Assembly (NCBI RefSeq): GCF_012927205.1
Contig: NZ_JABBGC010000001.1
Span: 2,046,001 to 2,110,000, forward strand
Direction of reading: 5' to 3'
Length of the DNA stretch: 64,000 nucleotides
Source: Chitinophaga fulva
GTDB taxonomy: Bacteria > Bacteroidota > Bacteroidia > Chitinophagales > Chitinophagaceae
Position 1 is the first letter of the stretch. Each line of letters starts with the position of its first letter. Below are positions 1 through 8,033 of the stretch, piece by piece. Position numbers and translations under genes: made by a program. A model generated the notes under the pieces. It had not been told where the DNA came from, searched no databases, and saw nothing but the letters and a program-made list of their open reading frames with translations.

Positions 1-276
1 AAGTGGGGTGAATTCACCCACCGGCAGCAAATAAATCACCGATCGGGTAGCGGTGGTTTTTACCGGCCGTGCGGCCTTATACGCTTCAAAAGTTTGTGCT
101 GTTTCTTTGTGTGTAAAACGCCAGTCTCCTTCCTGTGGCGGGCCTAGTGGAATGTCATTGCTGGCAATGGCGTTGAAATAGGTTTTCTGGGAGGTTATTA
201 CAGGGTCAGCATGCCTGTAGTGACAGGCAAAAAGCATCGACATAAAAAATAGCGAAAAAACAGGTGCTAGCTTCAT
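1..276 (-). CDS. Archaemetzincin-like zinc metalloprotease, N-terminal part only
   Basis: Open frame of 92 codons starting at the ATG at 276 and running off the left edge. It begins with a lipoprotein-like signal (hydrophobic run, then FAC at residues 17-19). A conserved-looking stretch GDWRFTHKE...QTFEAYKAA follows, then VIYLLPVGEFTPL. I recognise the order of a GDW.hxHxExxQtf segment followed by xIYLxPxGxF as resembling the N-terminal part of bacterial archaemetzincins, which are zinc peptidases with an HExxHxxGxxxC signature. That signature would lie outside the window, so the assignment is inference. Divergent from the next gene. Confidence 0.45.
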   Translation of the reverse strand, partial: MKLAPVFSLFFMSMLFACHYRHADPVITSQKTYFNAIASNDIPLGPPQEGDWRFTHKETAQTFEAYKAARPVKTTATRSVIYLLPVGEFTPL

Positions 277-289
277 ATTCCTGAACATT

Positions 290-313
290 GTAGCCCAGGA
301 CTTTAGTCCTGGA
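290..313. repeat. Short palindromic repeat, copy 1
   Basis: Reads gtagcccaggactttagtcc followed by tgga. The eight-base arms ccaggact and agtcctgg (295-302 and 305-312) pair perfectly around two bases. The same GTAGCCCAGG-core-CCTGG layout recurs at 63877-63900. Here it lies in the intergenic region just upstream of the archaemetzincin-like gene start. Confidence 0.6.
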
Positions 314-448
314 ACATTTTGGTTGTTTTACATAGGATGAAATAACCATAGGATTCCATAACACAAAATACTATTTCCCATAATTGGGGGGATGACCGTT
401 TTTCTTTATTTTACCTGATAATTCCTTAGCCAACAAATCAAACCTTAC

Positions 449-1429
449 ATGAAAAGAAAAACCGGTTTTCTATACAATATCCCCGTATACTGTATTGTAC
501 TCATCCTGATATTTACCTGTTCCACCCGGGTCCAGGGGCAGGATAATTCCCGTGTATTCACTTCCGATGTCGATAATTTCTGGACTGCTTTCGACAGTGT
601 GAAGACGGTCAATGATACCACGCGGCAGATTGCTTTTATGCAATCGCTATACATCGACAAGGGCACGGAAGGGCTAAAGTTGTTTATGAAGCTTAGAAGG
701 TTCGATGCCGCCAGACTGGTAACGGCTATCAACAAGTATCCTAAATTCTGGGCTTCTATCCGGGAGAACACGTTGAAAATAAAACCTAAGATCCCCGCTA
801 TCGAAGCACATATCCGGGAGTTTAAAGTACTGTATCCCGATCTTCGTCCGGCTAAACTCTTTTTCACTATTACGGCTGTACGCGCGGCGGGCACAGTGCA
901 TGATTCGCTGGCGTTGATAGGAACAGAAATAGCTACCGGGAATAAAAACACCGATGTGTCTGAGTTTCCGGATAAAAGGCTGGCAAACTTCTTCCAGGCG
1001 CAGAGCACAGACAATATCATCCCGGTGGTGGTACATGAGTATGTGCATACCCAACAACGGTCGGAGGCCAAAATACTGCTGGGACAGGCACTGAACGAAG
1101 GCGCCTGTGATTTTATCACGGAGTTGATTCTGAAAGAACCTTTAATGAATTCTTACCTTCAATACGGGAGGAAGAACGAACAGGAGCTGAAAGAAGCCTT
1201 CAAAAAAGAGATGCTGGGGGCAGATTTTTCCAACTGGTTGTACAACGGCTCCACCACCAAAACCATGGGTGATCTGGGTTATTTCATGGGATATACCATC
1301 TGTAAATCATACTACCAGCACGCCAAGAATAAAAGCCAGGCAATAAAAGACATTATTACGCTGAATTATGGCGATCAGGCAGCCGTGACGGCTTTCCTGG
1401 AGAAATCCAGGTATTACCACCAGATGTAG
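449..1429 (+). CDS. Exported HExxH putative Zn-dependent protease (DUF2268-like), paralogue A
   Basis: 326 residues with an N-terminal hydrophobic signal (about residues 9-29, ending VQGQ). The centre carries HEYVH at residues 196-200 and, 17 residues after the last His, an EGxxDF motif with E217 as probable third zinc ligand. This is a gluzincin-like arrangement as in DUF2268-type putative proteases. It is clearly paralogous to the gene at 11964 along the whole length (shared blocks DVDNFW/DIDLFW, YIDKGTEGL/YLDKGTKGL, LIGTEI, DWLYNG/NWLYNG, GYxICKSYY). Expected in the periplasm or at the cell surface. Substrate unknown. Monocistronic, preceded by about 170 bp of AT-rich spacer. Confidence 0.7.
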   Translation: MKRKTGFLYNIPVYCIVLILIFTCSTRVQGQDNSRVFTSDVDNFWTAFDSVKTVNDTTRQIAFMQSLYIDKGTEGLKLFMKLRRFDAARLVTAINKYPKFWASIRENTLKIKPKIPAIEAHIREFKVLYPDLRPAKLFFTITAVRAAGTVHDSLALIGTEIATGNKNTDVSEFPDKRLANFFQAQSTDNIIPVVVHEYVHTQQRSEAKILLGQALNEGACDFITELILKEPLMNSYLQYGRKNEQELKEAFKKEMLGADFSNWLYNGSTTKTMGDLGYFMGYTICKSYYQHAKNKSQAIKDIITLNYGDQAAVTAFLEKSRYYHQM

Positions 1430-1545
1430 GGCCCGCCTGTGGCCGGTAAGAGATGGCCATTGTTATTTTTATATATTGCGAATGGTGCTTATATTTACCA
1501 GTATTTCAGCGGGTTATCCACATCCAATTAAACAGCGGAACACAG

Positions 1546-2490
1546 ATGTCATTAATAGATAAAGTACTCAATACACCGGAATTAACTAATCAGCCACCAG
1601 TACTGGTGGATATCGGAGCATCGGGCGCCATCCATTTCAGGTGGAAGAAGATCGCGAAATATGCTGTCTGCATTGCGTTTGATCCGGATGACCGGAAGTA
1701 CGGTTACATTGTTAAAGAGAACGATAATTACCGGAAACTGTATGTTTTTAACTGCGTGGTGGCAGATGCTTCCAGCGATGGGCAACCGTTCTATCTTACG
1801 CAATCACCTTACTGCTCCAGCTTTCTGGTACCCCGCACAGAGGATTTAAAGCCTTATGCTTTTGCGGATAAATTTGAAGTAGAAAGGGAAACCAAACTGA
1901 TGACCCGTACCATCCCGGAGGTGTTGCAAGAGCTGAATATCGGGTACATCGACTGGTTCAAGACCGACTCACAGGGACTGGACCTGCGTATTTTCCAGTC
2001 GCTGGATGATAAGATGGCCCGCGACATTAAAATAGCGGAATTTGAGCCGGGCATTATGCACGCTTATCATGGAGAAGATAAGCTGCATGCGGTGCTGCGG
2101 CATATGGACAACCTGCCTTTCTTCCTCAGTGAAATCACCGTGAAAGGGCCTAACCGCATATCACAGGAACAGCTGAAAAGCATTAGCGCCAGTCCCTTCC
2201 TGCAAAAGCTGTTGGCTGCTTCCCATAAGGAAACAGCCGGATGGGGAGAAATGGTGTACCTCAATAACTTCGATGCCCGCGCTAACCACTCGCAACGAGA
2301 CCTGCTCCTGGGCTGGGTAATAGCCACGCTCAACGAAGAATTTGGTCTGGCTTTGCAGATAGCGTCACAGGGTGCGGAGCAATATAAGACGCCTATTTTT
2401 GAGGAAATACGCCGCGGCAGCGTGAAGAATATCCGCCGTAGCTTGTGGAAGCTTCGTTTTATGAGCCATGTGTGGCGTAAACTGTTTTAA
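1546..2490 (+). CDS. FkbM family methyltransferase
   Basis: 314 residues from the ATG at 1546; the frame is open for 31 further codons upstream, but that stretch does not look like protein and 1546 directly precedes the conserved region. VLVDIGASGAIHFRW is the SAM-binding glycine-rich loop, AFDPDD the acidic end of the second strand, and YIDWFKTDSQGLDLRIFQSL matches the IDxxKxDxxGxExxil block of FkbM methyltransferases. The C-terminal 100 residues are an extension of unknown role. FkbM enzymes O-methylate sugars or other small molecules. It stands apart from the exopolysaccharide operon, which has its own FkbM gene at 22535. Ends before a strong terminator. Confidence 0.75.
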   Translation: MSLIDKVLNTPELTNQPPVLVDIGASGAIHFRWKKIAKYAVCIAFDPDDRKYGYIVKENDNYRKLYVFNCVVADASSDGQPFYLTQSPYCSSFLVPRTEDLKPYAFADKFEVERETKLMTRTIPEVLQELNIGYIDWFKTDSQGLDLRIFQSLDDKMARDIKIAEFEPGIMHAYHGEDKLHAVLRHMDNLPFFLSEITVKGPNRISQEQLKSISASPFLQKLLAASHKETAGWGEMVYLNNFDARANHSQRDLLLGWVIATLNEEFGLALQIASQGAEQYKTPIFEEIRRGSVKNIRRSLWKLRFMSHVWRKLF

Positions 2491-2507
2491 TGTATTGTTT
2501 TGTATAA

Positions 2508-2545
2508 AACCGGACAGCCCGCTCATTTGAGCGGGCTGTCCGGTT
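2508..2545. terminator. Intrinsic terminator, bidirectional
   Basis: Perfect 15-bp GC-rich stem (2510-2524 with 2529-2543), 4-base loop, flanked by AA and TTTTT. Ends the methyltransferase gene and may also serve the minus-strand membrane protein gene. Confidence 0.9.
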
Positions 2546-2671
2546 TTTGGGTGATGAACATGCTCAAACGTTTTCGTTATACGGAGTGTTTGCTCAGTTT
2601 TATAGTACGGTTGGAAATGTAAGGCACCGCGGGTATGTTCTACGGCATTGTCGGTCCACGTATTCACCAAC

Positions 2672-3364
2672 TCATCGTGCCAAAGAACGGGTGGGTAATT
2701 CTTTTAACAATTGCCTGATGGCAGCCAGATGAGAAAACAAAACCAATGGCACCAGGCAGGCCGGAAGTAGCAGGAAAGGGAAATAGACGAGCGCTATGGT
2801 GGGCCGTTCAGGCACGGATGGGGGTAGTTTTGCTGTTACCGTTATCATAGCGATAGTGACGATATTCAGTAACAGACCGAGACTGATCAGGTTCCAGATC
2901 AGGAGGACGGCTTTGTTCAGTGTGCCTTTTACAAACCCGAAATACCATACCAGCGGAGCAGATAACCCGGCTAGTATATCAAAGTTCCTGCCCTCAAAAG
3001 TCATCACCTTCGGTACAACGCTATGTAAGAACAACCAGTATAGGACGATCTCTACTGGTATCCTTATGGTATGTAAAATGGTCAAGGTTTTGATGTTGAG
3101 GCTGTCAATAAAGCGCTTGCCGGCAGGGACCATCAGGCTGGTCAGTATATACAGCACCGGCGGTAATACGAGCAATAAGAACCTGGGCGGCGTTGTATTG
3201 ACCTTATAAAAATCATTCATTCCCAATATGGATTGAAAAACAACCCAAAGGGAAATAATGATCAGAAAAGGCTTAGCGTAATTGGCGGCTTTATAAAACA
3301 ACCCAATGGCCGCGATAACGGTGAGATCAAAAATAGCGTAAACGTAGAACGGTAAAGTTTGCAT
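2672..3364 (-). CDS. Multipass membrane protein of unknown function
   Basis: 230 residues from the Met at 3364 (the frame extends 18 codons further upstream with a charged, non-membrane sequence, so the internal start MQTLPFYVY fits better). At least six hydrophobic segments are visible, for example VYAIFDLTVIAAIGLFY, PFLIIISLWVVF, FLLLVLPPVLYILTSL, IVLYWLFLHSVV and ALVYFPFLLLPACLVPLVLF. No catalytic motif is seen and I do not recognise the family. It lies 68 bp downstream of a Crp-type regulator on the same strand and may be its co-transcribed target. Confidence 0.6.
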   Translation of the reverse strand: MQTLPFYVYAIFDLTVIAAIGLFYKAANYAKPFLIIISLWVVFQSILGMNDFYKVNTTPPRFLLLVLPPVLYILTSLMVPAGKRFIDSLNIKTLTILHTIRIPVEIVLYWLFLHSVVPKVMTFEGRNFDILAGLSAPLVWYFGFVKGTLNKAVLLIWNLISLGLLLNIVTIAMITVTAKLPPSVPERPTIALVYFPFLLLPACLVPLVLFSHLAAIRQLLKELPTRSLAR

Positions 3365-3432
3365 GGATCTGCTGTTTGGTCTTCCGTACAAAGATCGGCT
3401 ATCATCACAACAATCCACTTGTCAAATGGCAA

Positions 3433-4044
3433 CTAATGGCTGTCCGCTCTTTTTTTCGAGAACTCTTTGCGGATACGGCTTAAGGAAGAATCAGTTATGC
3501 CCAGATAGGAAGCAATGTATTTGAGTTGTACATGCTGGAATATTTCTTTGTTGGAATGGACCAGGTCACTATACCGTGCTTCAGCGGTTTGATTAATCAG
3601 TGACAGCGTCCGCTTTTTATAGGCGGTAAATTCTTTCACCAGCATTGCCCGTCCAAACTCACGGAACTCCGGTACGGAATGGAATAACGTGTTTAACTTT
3701 TCGAAGGAAAGGAAAAGGCCATGACAGGCTGTAACGGCCTGAATGTTTTCCATAGACCTGGTCCTGGTGAAAAGGGAGGTGATTTCAGAAACGTGGCTGT
3801 TTTTATTATAAAAATAAGTGGTTACCTCTTCTCCTTCAGTATTGCGTGTGAATGCCCGCATAAATCCTTCCGTCATAAAGAAGCTGCCGGTGCTTACCTG
3901 TCCTTCCTTTACAAACAATTCGTCTTTGTCAAAACTTTTCGGTTCGAAATAACCGGCTATGTCTTCAAGTACCTGCCTTGAAGGAGAGAGATGGGAAGTT
4001 GAAAGTGTATCCCGGACGAATGTGATGAGGGGTTCCTTATCCAT
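3433..4044 (-). CDS. Crp/Fnr family transcriptional regulator
   Basis: 203 residues. The N-terminal cyclic-nucleotide-binding-like beta roll runs about residues 30-120 (FVKEGQVSTGSFFMTEGFMRAF, then GEEVTTYFY). The C-terminal helix-turn-helix reads YIASYLGITDSSLSRIRKEF. This is the short Bacteroidota type in which the sensor domain usually lacks a full cAMP-binding signature, so the effector is unknown. Divergent from the metallo-beta-lactamase-fold gene at 4253 with 208 bp between them, which makes that gene a likely target. Confidence 0.85.
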   Translation of the reverse strand: MDKEPLITFVRDTLSTSHLSPSRQVLEDIAGYFEPKSFDKDELFVKEGQVSTGSFFMTEGFMRAFTRNTEGEEVTTYFYNKNSHVSEITSLFTRTRSMENIQAVTACHGLFLSFEKLNTLFHSVPEFREFGRAMLVKEFTAYKKRTLSLINQTAEARYSDLVHSNKEIFQHVQLKYIASYLGITDSSLSRIRKEFSKKRADSH

Positions 4045-4147
4045 TTGACACTAAATATAACGAGATTATTAACTGTATCTTTTTGTTGTTGTAATATATT
4101 GTTAATCAATTTGTTGTGTTTTTATGATTCGGGTCTGCTCCCGGTAT

Positions 4148-4181
4148 GCATGGAATTGTCCATGCAATTGTCAGGATTGTC
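4148..4181. promoter_or_regulatory. Candidate operator in the regulator/hydrolase intergenic region
   Basis: Contains the perfect inverted repeat gcatgg/ccatgc (4148-4153 and 4160-4165) interlaced with three direct repeats of (a)attgtc at 4154, 4166 and 4176, spaced 10-12 bp, about one helical turn. It sits 26 bp upstream of a plausible -7 element for the plus-strand gene, where a Crp-type protein could bind. Inferred from layout only. Confidence 0.35.
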
Positions 4182-4206
4182 TATGTTTTCTATGTCTTCG
4201 GCGCAG

Positions 4207-4214
4207 TAGCTTTG
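4207..4214 (+). promoter_or_regulatory. Candidate Bacteroidota promoter (-7 element TAGCTTTG)
   Basis: Exact TAnnTTTG match 39 bp upstream of the ATG at 4253, with a T-rich gttttc at about the expected -33 position (4185). Confidence 0.4.
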
Positions 4215-4252
4215 ACAAATCAAAATCAACAGCACAATAAAAGAATAACACA

Positions 4253-5122
4253 ATGAAATCCTTTAAAATCTATCTGTTTATCCTTGGCGTCTTACTCGCA
4301 GGAACAGCAACAGCCCAGCACAAAAAAACATTTCAATGGATAGGTGGACCTACTTACGTATTACAGCTGGGAAGTTTCAAAATATTGACAGACCCCATGT
4401 TTAGTCCGAAGAGTGATTCGGCGTTTATGATCAAAAAACATCCATCCACCGGAGCGGCCAACGCCTATATTCAGCGTTATTTTGCTCCTGCGGCATTCGA
4501 TACATCGAATATAGACATCCTGCTGGTAAGCCACCCGCATGCCGACCATTTTGACCGTGAAGCCAGGACTGCCCTGAATAAACAATTGGGCGTGGTTGCT
4601 CCGGCTGCCAATATAGCCACCATACGGGAGTGGGGCTTTGTCCATACTACCGGGCTTAAATGGGGCGATACCACCGAGTTTAAGAAAGGTAATGAAACCC
4701 TGCGCATCATAGCTGTAGAAGCGATGCATGCTAAAGATGACCCATTAAAAACCGAACTGGGAAAAGGCAACGGCTACATCATCGAGTATACCGTAAATCA
4801 CAAGGTATACCGGGCATACTGGACGGGAGATACGGTTTGGTTTGATGACATGCAGCAGTATACCCGTTATGGAAAGATCAACCTGTTTATCCCCGATATG
4901 GGCGCTGTAGGCTCTGATGGCAGCATCGGCCGCCGTGGATTAAATTCGCAGGATTGTTTAAAGATCATAGAAACCCTGCATCCGGATGTAATTGCACCGG
5001 TGCATCATTCTACTTTTTCCATGTATATAGAACCGATTGCCACACTGCAGAAAACACTGGACACTACAGCGTATGCGAAGAGATTAAAGATTGTTCCGGC
5101 TGGAAAAGTGGTGGTGTTGTAG
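4253..5122 (+). CDS. Exported MBL-fold (UlaG/YtnP-like) metal-dependent hydrolase
   Basis: 289 residues with a cleavable signal (about 1-21, ATAQ). The metallo-beta-lactamase motif HPHADH lies at residues 94-99, followed by H159, D193 (TGDT) and HH at 251-252, which gives a full two-metal site. TFQWIGGPTYVLQLGSFKILTDP is the start typical of the UlaG-like branch, which hydrolyses lactones or related substrates. The signal peptide points to a periplasmic enzyme. Substrate not deducible. Divergent from the Crp/Fnr-type regulator at 3433. Confidence 0.8.
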   Translation: MKSFKIYLFILGVLLAGTATAQHKKTFQWIGGPTYVLQLGSFKILTDPMFSPKSDSAFMIKKHPSTGAANAYIQRYFAPAAFDTSNIDILLVSHPHADHFDREARTALNKQLGVVAPAANIATIREWGFVHTTGLKWGDTTEFKKGNETLRIIAVEAMHAKDDPLKTELGKGNGYIIEYTVNHKVYRAYWTGDTVWFDDMQQYTRYGKINLFIPDMGAVGSDGSIGRRGLNSQDCLKIIETLHPDVIAPVHHSTFSMYIEPIATLQKTLDTTAYAKRLKIVPAGKVVVL

Positions 5123-5148
5123 TCTTATATCAACGATAAAAGCAGCCA

Positions 5149-5179
5149 GCCTTCAGGTGTATAGCCTGAAGGCTTTTTT
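5149..5179 (+). terminator. Intrinsic terminator
   Basis: gccttcagg / cctgaaggc stem (5149-5157, 5165-5173) followed by six T; ends the MBL-fold gene. Confidence 0.85.
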
Positions 5180-5297
5180 GTGGACCAACTTATCAAAATC
5201 GAAATGGTTAAAATATGGGTAACCTTTTTCGGGGAAAGGAATGACCTTTTACTTCGCATTATAATTCATCTTTAATCCACAAAAAATCCCAAGACCA

Positions 5298-6512
5298 ATG
5301 AAACAATTATTTTACCTGTGCTGTATGTTGTTATTACCTGTGATGTTGTCTGCACAGGGGGATTTATCGGTCATTACAACAAACAATCCTGATAGTGTGA
5401 ACTTTTCTGATCTTTCATTCCTGAAACATGTATTAAAAGATGTGCAGGTAGTGAGTTTAGGAGAACAAAGCCATGGTGATGGCGCCACCTTTGACGCAAA
5501 AGTGAGATTGATAAAATACCTCCATGAAGAGCTCGGCTATAATGTCATCGCATTTGAAAGCGGTTTGTATGATTGCACCAAAGCGAATGAGCTTATTCAG
5601 GCCGGTGGCAGTGCGGAAGAATACCTGTTTAAAGCCATTTTTGGTATATGGGATTGTAAGGAGGTGGGGAAACTGGCAACTTACATCAATGAAACAAAGA
5701 AAAGCAGTTCTCCTTTACTGCTCAGCGGGTTTGATTGCCAGGTGGGCGGCAGAATAGCCAAGAAAGATTTTATCGCAGACGTTAACCAGTTTGTCAAGGA
5801 ACTGGAAAGGAAAACGGGAAAACAGCTGTTTACAGATACCGTGTCTGTCAATGAAGCATTAAGAAAAGCAGTTAAATTTTCTAACTTCTTTACCAAACTT
5901 TCCTCTGCCGATACCGCTATACTTTCAGCGACTTTTGCCCATATTTTTGAAGCGGCTGATAATGCAGGCTTGAGCGACGCCACAACACAATATTGGACCA
6001 GGGTGTTGAACTCCCTAATGGTGGATTACAGAAGGAAATTCGAAAAAAATAGTATCAGAGATATTACGATGTCCGAAAATGTGCTATGGTTGCTGAAGGA
6101 GAAGTATAAAGGCCAGAAAATAATACTGTGGGCGGCATCAGCTCATCTTGCTTACAATGTAAGTCTGGTAGATGATAAATATCTTTCTAATCATACTACA
6201 ATGGGTGACAAACTAAAGCACAAACTGGGAAATGAATATTATAGCATGCTATTTACTTCTTATCATGGTAAGTCCAAAGCCGGAATTATTAACCTAAAGG
6301 TAGACAGGCCAGCAGTAAACGGAATAGAACAGTTTTTCTATGCTGCGCGCAAGCCTTTTCTTTTCGGGGACCTTCGGGAAAAGTCTGCCGGAGGATTGTG
6401 TGATCATGATGGGAATACAAAGGTATTCGGCCATAAACCACTAAAAATGAAATTGTGTGAAATGGCTGATGGAATATTTTATATAGAAAATATGTATCCG
6501 GCAACTTATTAG
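5298..6512 (+). CDS. Erythromycin esterase-like family protein, exported
   Basis: 404 residues with a signal peptide (about 1-20, LSAQ). LGEQSHGDG (E56, H59), VIAFESGLYD (E87) and LLSGFDCQ are the conserved blocks of the Ere/ChaN-like esterase superfamily, and a late ILWAASAHLAYN block supplies another conserved His. True macrolide esterases of this family are cytoplasmic resistance enzymes. Most chromosomal Bacteroidota members are exported and of unknown substrate, so this should not be called a resistance gene. A Crp/Fnr-type regulator follows 80 bp downstream on the same strand. Confidence 0.75.
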   Translation: MKQLFYLCCMLLLPVMLSAQGDLSVITTNNPDSVNFSDLSFLKHVLKDVQVVSLGEQSHGDGATFDAKVRLIKYLHEELGYNVIAFESGLYDCTKANELIQAGGSAEEYLFKAIFGIWDCKEVGKLATYINETKKSSSPLLLSGFDCQVGGRIAKKDFIADVNQFVKELERKTGKQLFTDTVSVNEALRKAVKFSNFFTKLSSADTAILSATFAHIFEAADNAGLSDATTQYWTRVLNSLMVDYRRKFEKNSIRDITMSENVLWLLKEKYKGQKIILWAASAHLAYNVSLVDDKYLSNHTTMGDKLKHKLGNEYYSMLFTSYHGKSKAGIINLKVDRPAVNGIEQFFYAARKPFLFGDLREKSAGGLCDHDGNTKVFGHKPLKMKLCEMADGIFYIENMYPATY

Positions 6513-6592
6513 CTATTTCTGTTTATATTACCCTGTATTTCCTGCTTCTGGTCTATTGGGTGAAGGTTTATTGAAGCAGACTTACTGTAAGT

Positions 6593-7198
6593 ATGAAAAA
6601 GACTGACATGTTGAAGTCCTCGGCTTCAGAAAAAAATGATGCATTACTGCTGCAATGTTTTAAAGATCATCTCAATTTCACGATTGATGATTTGCCCGCG
6701 ATCAGGAAGCACTTCAATTTTTATCACAAGCAGAAAAAGGATTTCCTTGTCAGGGAGGGGTGTACGTCTGCCAACTATTTTCTCATCCTGGAGGGGTATG
6801 TTCGAGTATTCTACCGAACGGAAAAAGGAGAGGAGGTTACGATCGATATTCTGAGTAAAGGGGAGTTTGCCTCATCTATGTATAGTATACTGAAAAAAGC
6901 TCCTTCTTTTGAAGATATTCAATGTTTAACCGATTGCCTCGTTTGCCAGATATCAGAGGCTTCCTTTGAAGAATTGGCTGTTGAAAATCCGGCGTGGATT
7001 CAATTGGGTATGCGGTGTCTGAAGTCTGCCCTACTGAAAAAGGAGGAACGAATATTGACTTTTGGGAAACTTAAAGGGAAAGAACGTTATATGAAGCTCA
7101 TGGCAGAAAGACCCGATATTATTAAAAATGTGCCGGTCCGCTACATTGCCTCCTATATTGGCGTTAAGCCCGAATCACTGAGCCGTATAAGGGGATAA
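6593..7198 (+). CDS. Crp/Fnr family transcriptional regulator
   Basis: 201 residues; cNMP-binding-like fold about residues 35-125 (FLVREGCTSANYFLILEGYVRVFY, GEEVTIDIL) and a C-terminal HTH YIASYIGVKPESLSRIRG, which stops immediately after the recognition helix. It shares the layout of the regulator at 3433, but the two are clearly diverged. The ATG at 6593 is followed by a second in-frame Met (residue 6), which could be the true start. Confidence 0.85.
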   Translation: MKKTDMLKSSASEKNDALLLQCFKDHLNFTIDDLPAIRKHFNFYHKQKKDFLVREGCTSANYFLILEGYVRVFYRTEKGEEVTIDILSKGEFASSMYSILKKAPSFEDIQCLTDCLVCQISEASFEELAVENPAWIQLGMRCLKSALLKKEERILTFGKLKGKERYMKLMAERPDIIKNVPVRYIASYIGVKPESLSRIRG

Positions 7199-7370
7199 CC
7201 TATAATAAAATAACAATTATCATTTTTATTGCCTCCGATTGCCGTGATTTTTGTGTTGCGATAAAATGTAATACAGCAATGACGGGAACATCCCTAATAA
7301 CCGGCGTTGCCATAGAAAATGCCTTAAGATATCTGTATCAGCACAAAGGATAATTATTAAAATAAGTATA

Positions 7371-7766
7371 ATGGAGAGATTCGATAGAAACACCCCTGTT
7401 GGTATGGTTTCCTATTTCCGTCATTGTATCAAAACGGGAGATGTTAAAGGTGCCATGAGTTGTTTTGATGCTCAGGGAGTGTACATAGACAGGACTGGTA
7501 TTGCCATCCGGGGTTTACAACAAATAGAAGCAGCAATCGGGCACCTGTGCGCGTGGCGGCCGGATATCAAAGGGGCCACGCCACATGTGACCATGCTCGA
7601 TAATTTAGCGGTTTGGCTGGACAAATGGAAAATGACTGGTACTACGCCTGATGGTCATCCCATTAGCATGGATGGGCATACGACTTGTCTGATGAAAAAA
7701 GATGAAAGGGGCATTTGGCTGTGGTTAGTGGATAATCCTTTTGGTGCGGCAGTGCTGGATGTTTGA
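7371..7766 (+). CDS. NTF2-like / SnoaL-like domain protein
   Basis: 131 residues, no signal peptide. The pattern of an N-terminal helix (MVSYFRHCIKTGDVKGAMSCF), then YIDRTGIAIRGLQQIEAAI, then beta strands rich in W (WLDKWKMTGTTPDG, GIWLWLVDNPF) fits the cone-shaped NTF2-like fold found in small isomerases, cyclases and stress proteins. No catalytic set can be assigned. Preceded by 172 bp of AT-rich spacer and followed by a terminator, so it is its own unit. Confidence 0.6.
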   Translation: MERFDRNTPVGMVSYFRHCIKTGDVKGAMSCFDAQGVYIDRTGIAIRGLQQIEAAIGHLCAWRPDIKGATPHVTMLDNLAVWLDKWKMTGTTPDGHPISMDGHTTCLMKKDERGIWLWLVDNPFGAAVLDV

Positions 7767-7818
7767 TAGCTTTAAATAGGCGGAAGATCATTTTCGGTTA
7801 ACTTATCAGCTAAAAGGG

Positions 7819-7845
7819 AAAAGCCCGCTCAGTGAGCGGGCTTTT
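7819..7845. terminator. Intrinsic terminator
   Basis: Palindrome gcccgctca-g-tgagcgggc flanked by AAAA and TTTT; ends the NTF2-like gene. Confidence 0.85.
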
Positions 7846-7918
7846 AAATTCCTGTAGTCTCCCATCCTTAACTATTGATGTGAACCGGAAAGAAAATATA
7901 CAATTGAAAAAATATCTT

Positions 7919-7926
7919 TATATTTG
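7919..7926 (+). promoter_or_regulatory. Candidate Bacteroidota promoter (-7 element TATATTTG)
   Basis: Exact TAnnTTTG match about 110 bp upstream of the mechanosensitive channel start, in an AT-rich stretch. A clear -33 TTTG is not visible. Confidence 0.4.
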
Positions 7927-8033
7927 TCGTGCTTTTTAATTGATCCCCATAACCCGTCACTTCTTTTAATGCTTGTTTAACTTTCCCGTCAGGGCGTATG
8001 CTTTTCGGATGGGGCATTATTTCCTATTTACAC

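Noticed and set aside
5298..6512. Macrolide resistance gene
   Set aside because: Belongs to the erythromycin esterase superfamily, but carries a signal peptide and lies in a core-like context; a resistance role is not supported.
7279..7353. 24-residue frame MTGTSLITGVAIENALRYLY...
   Set aside because: LITGVA resembles the start of a Rossmann protein, but nothing continues it in any frame; too short to claim as a gene or remnant.
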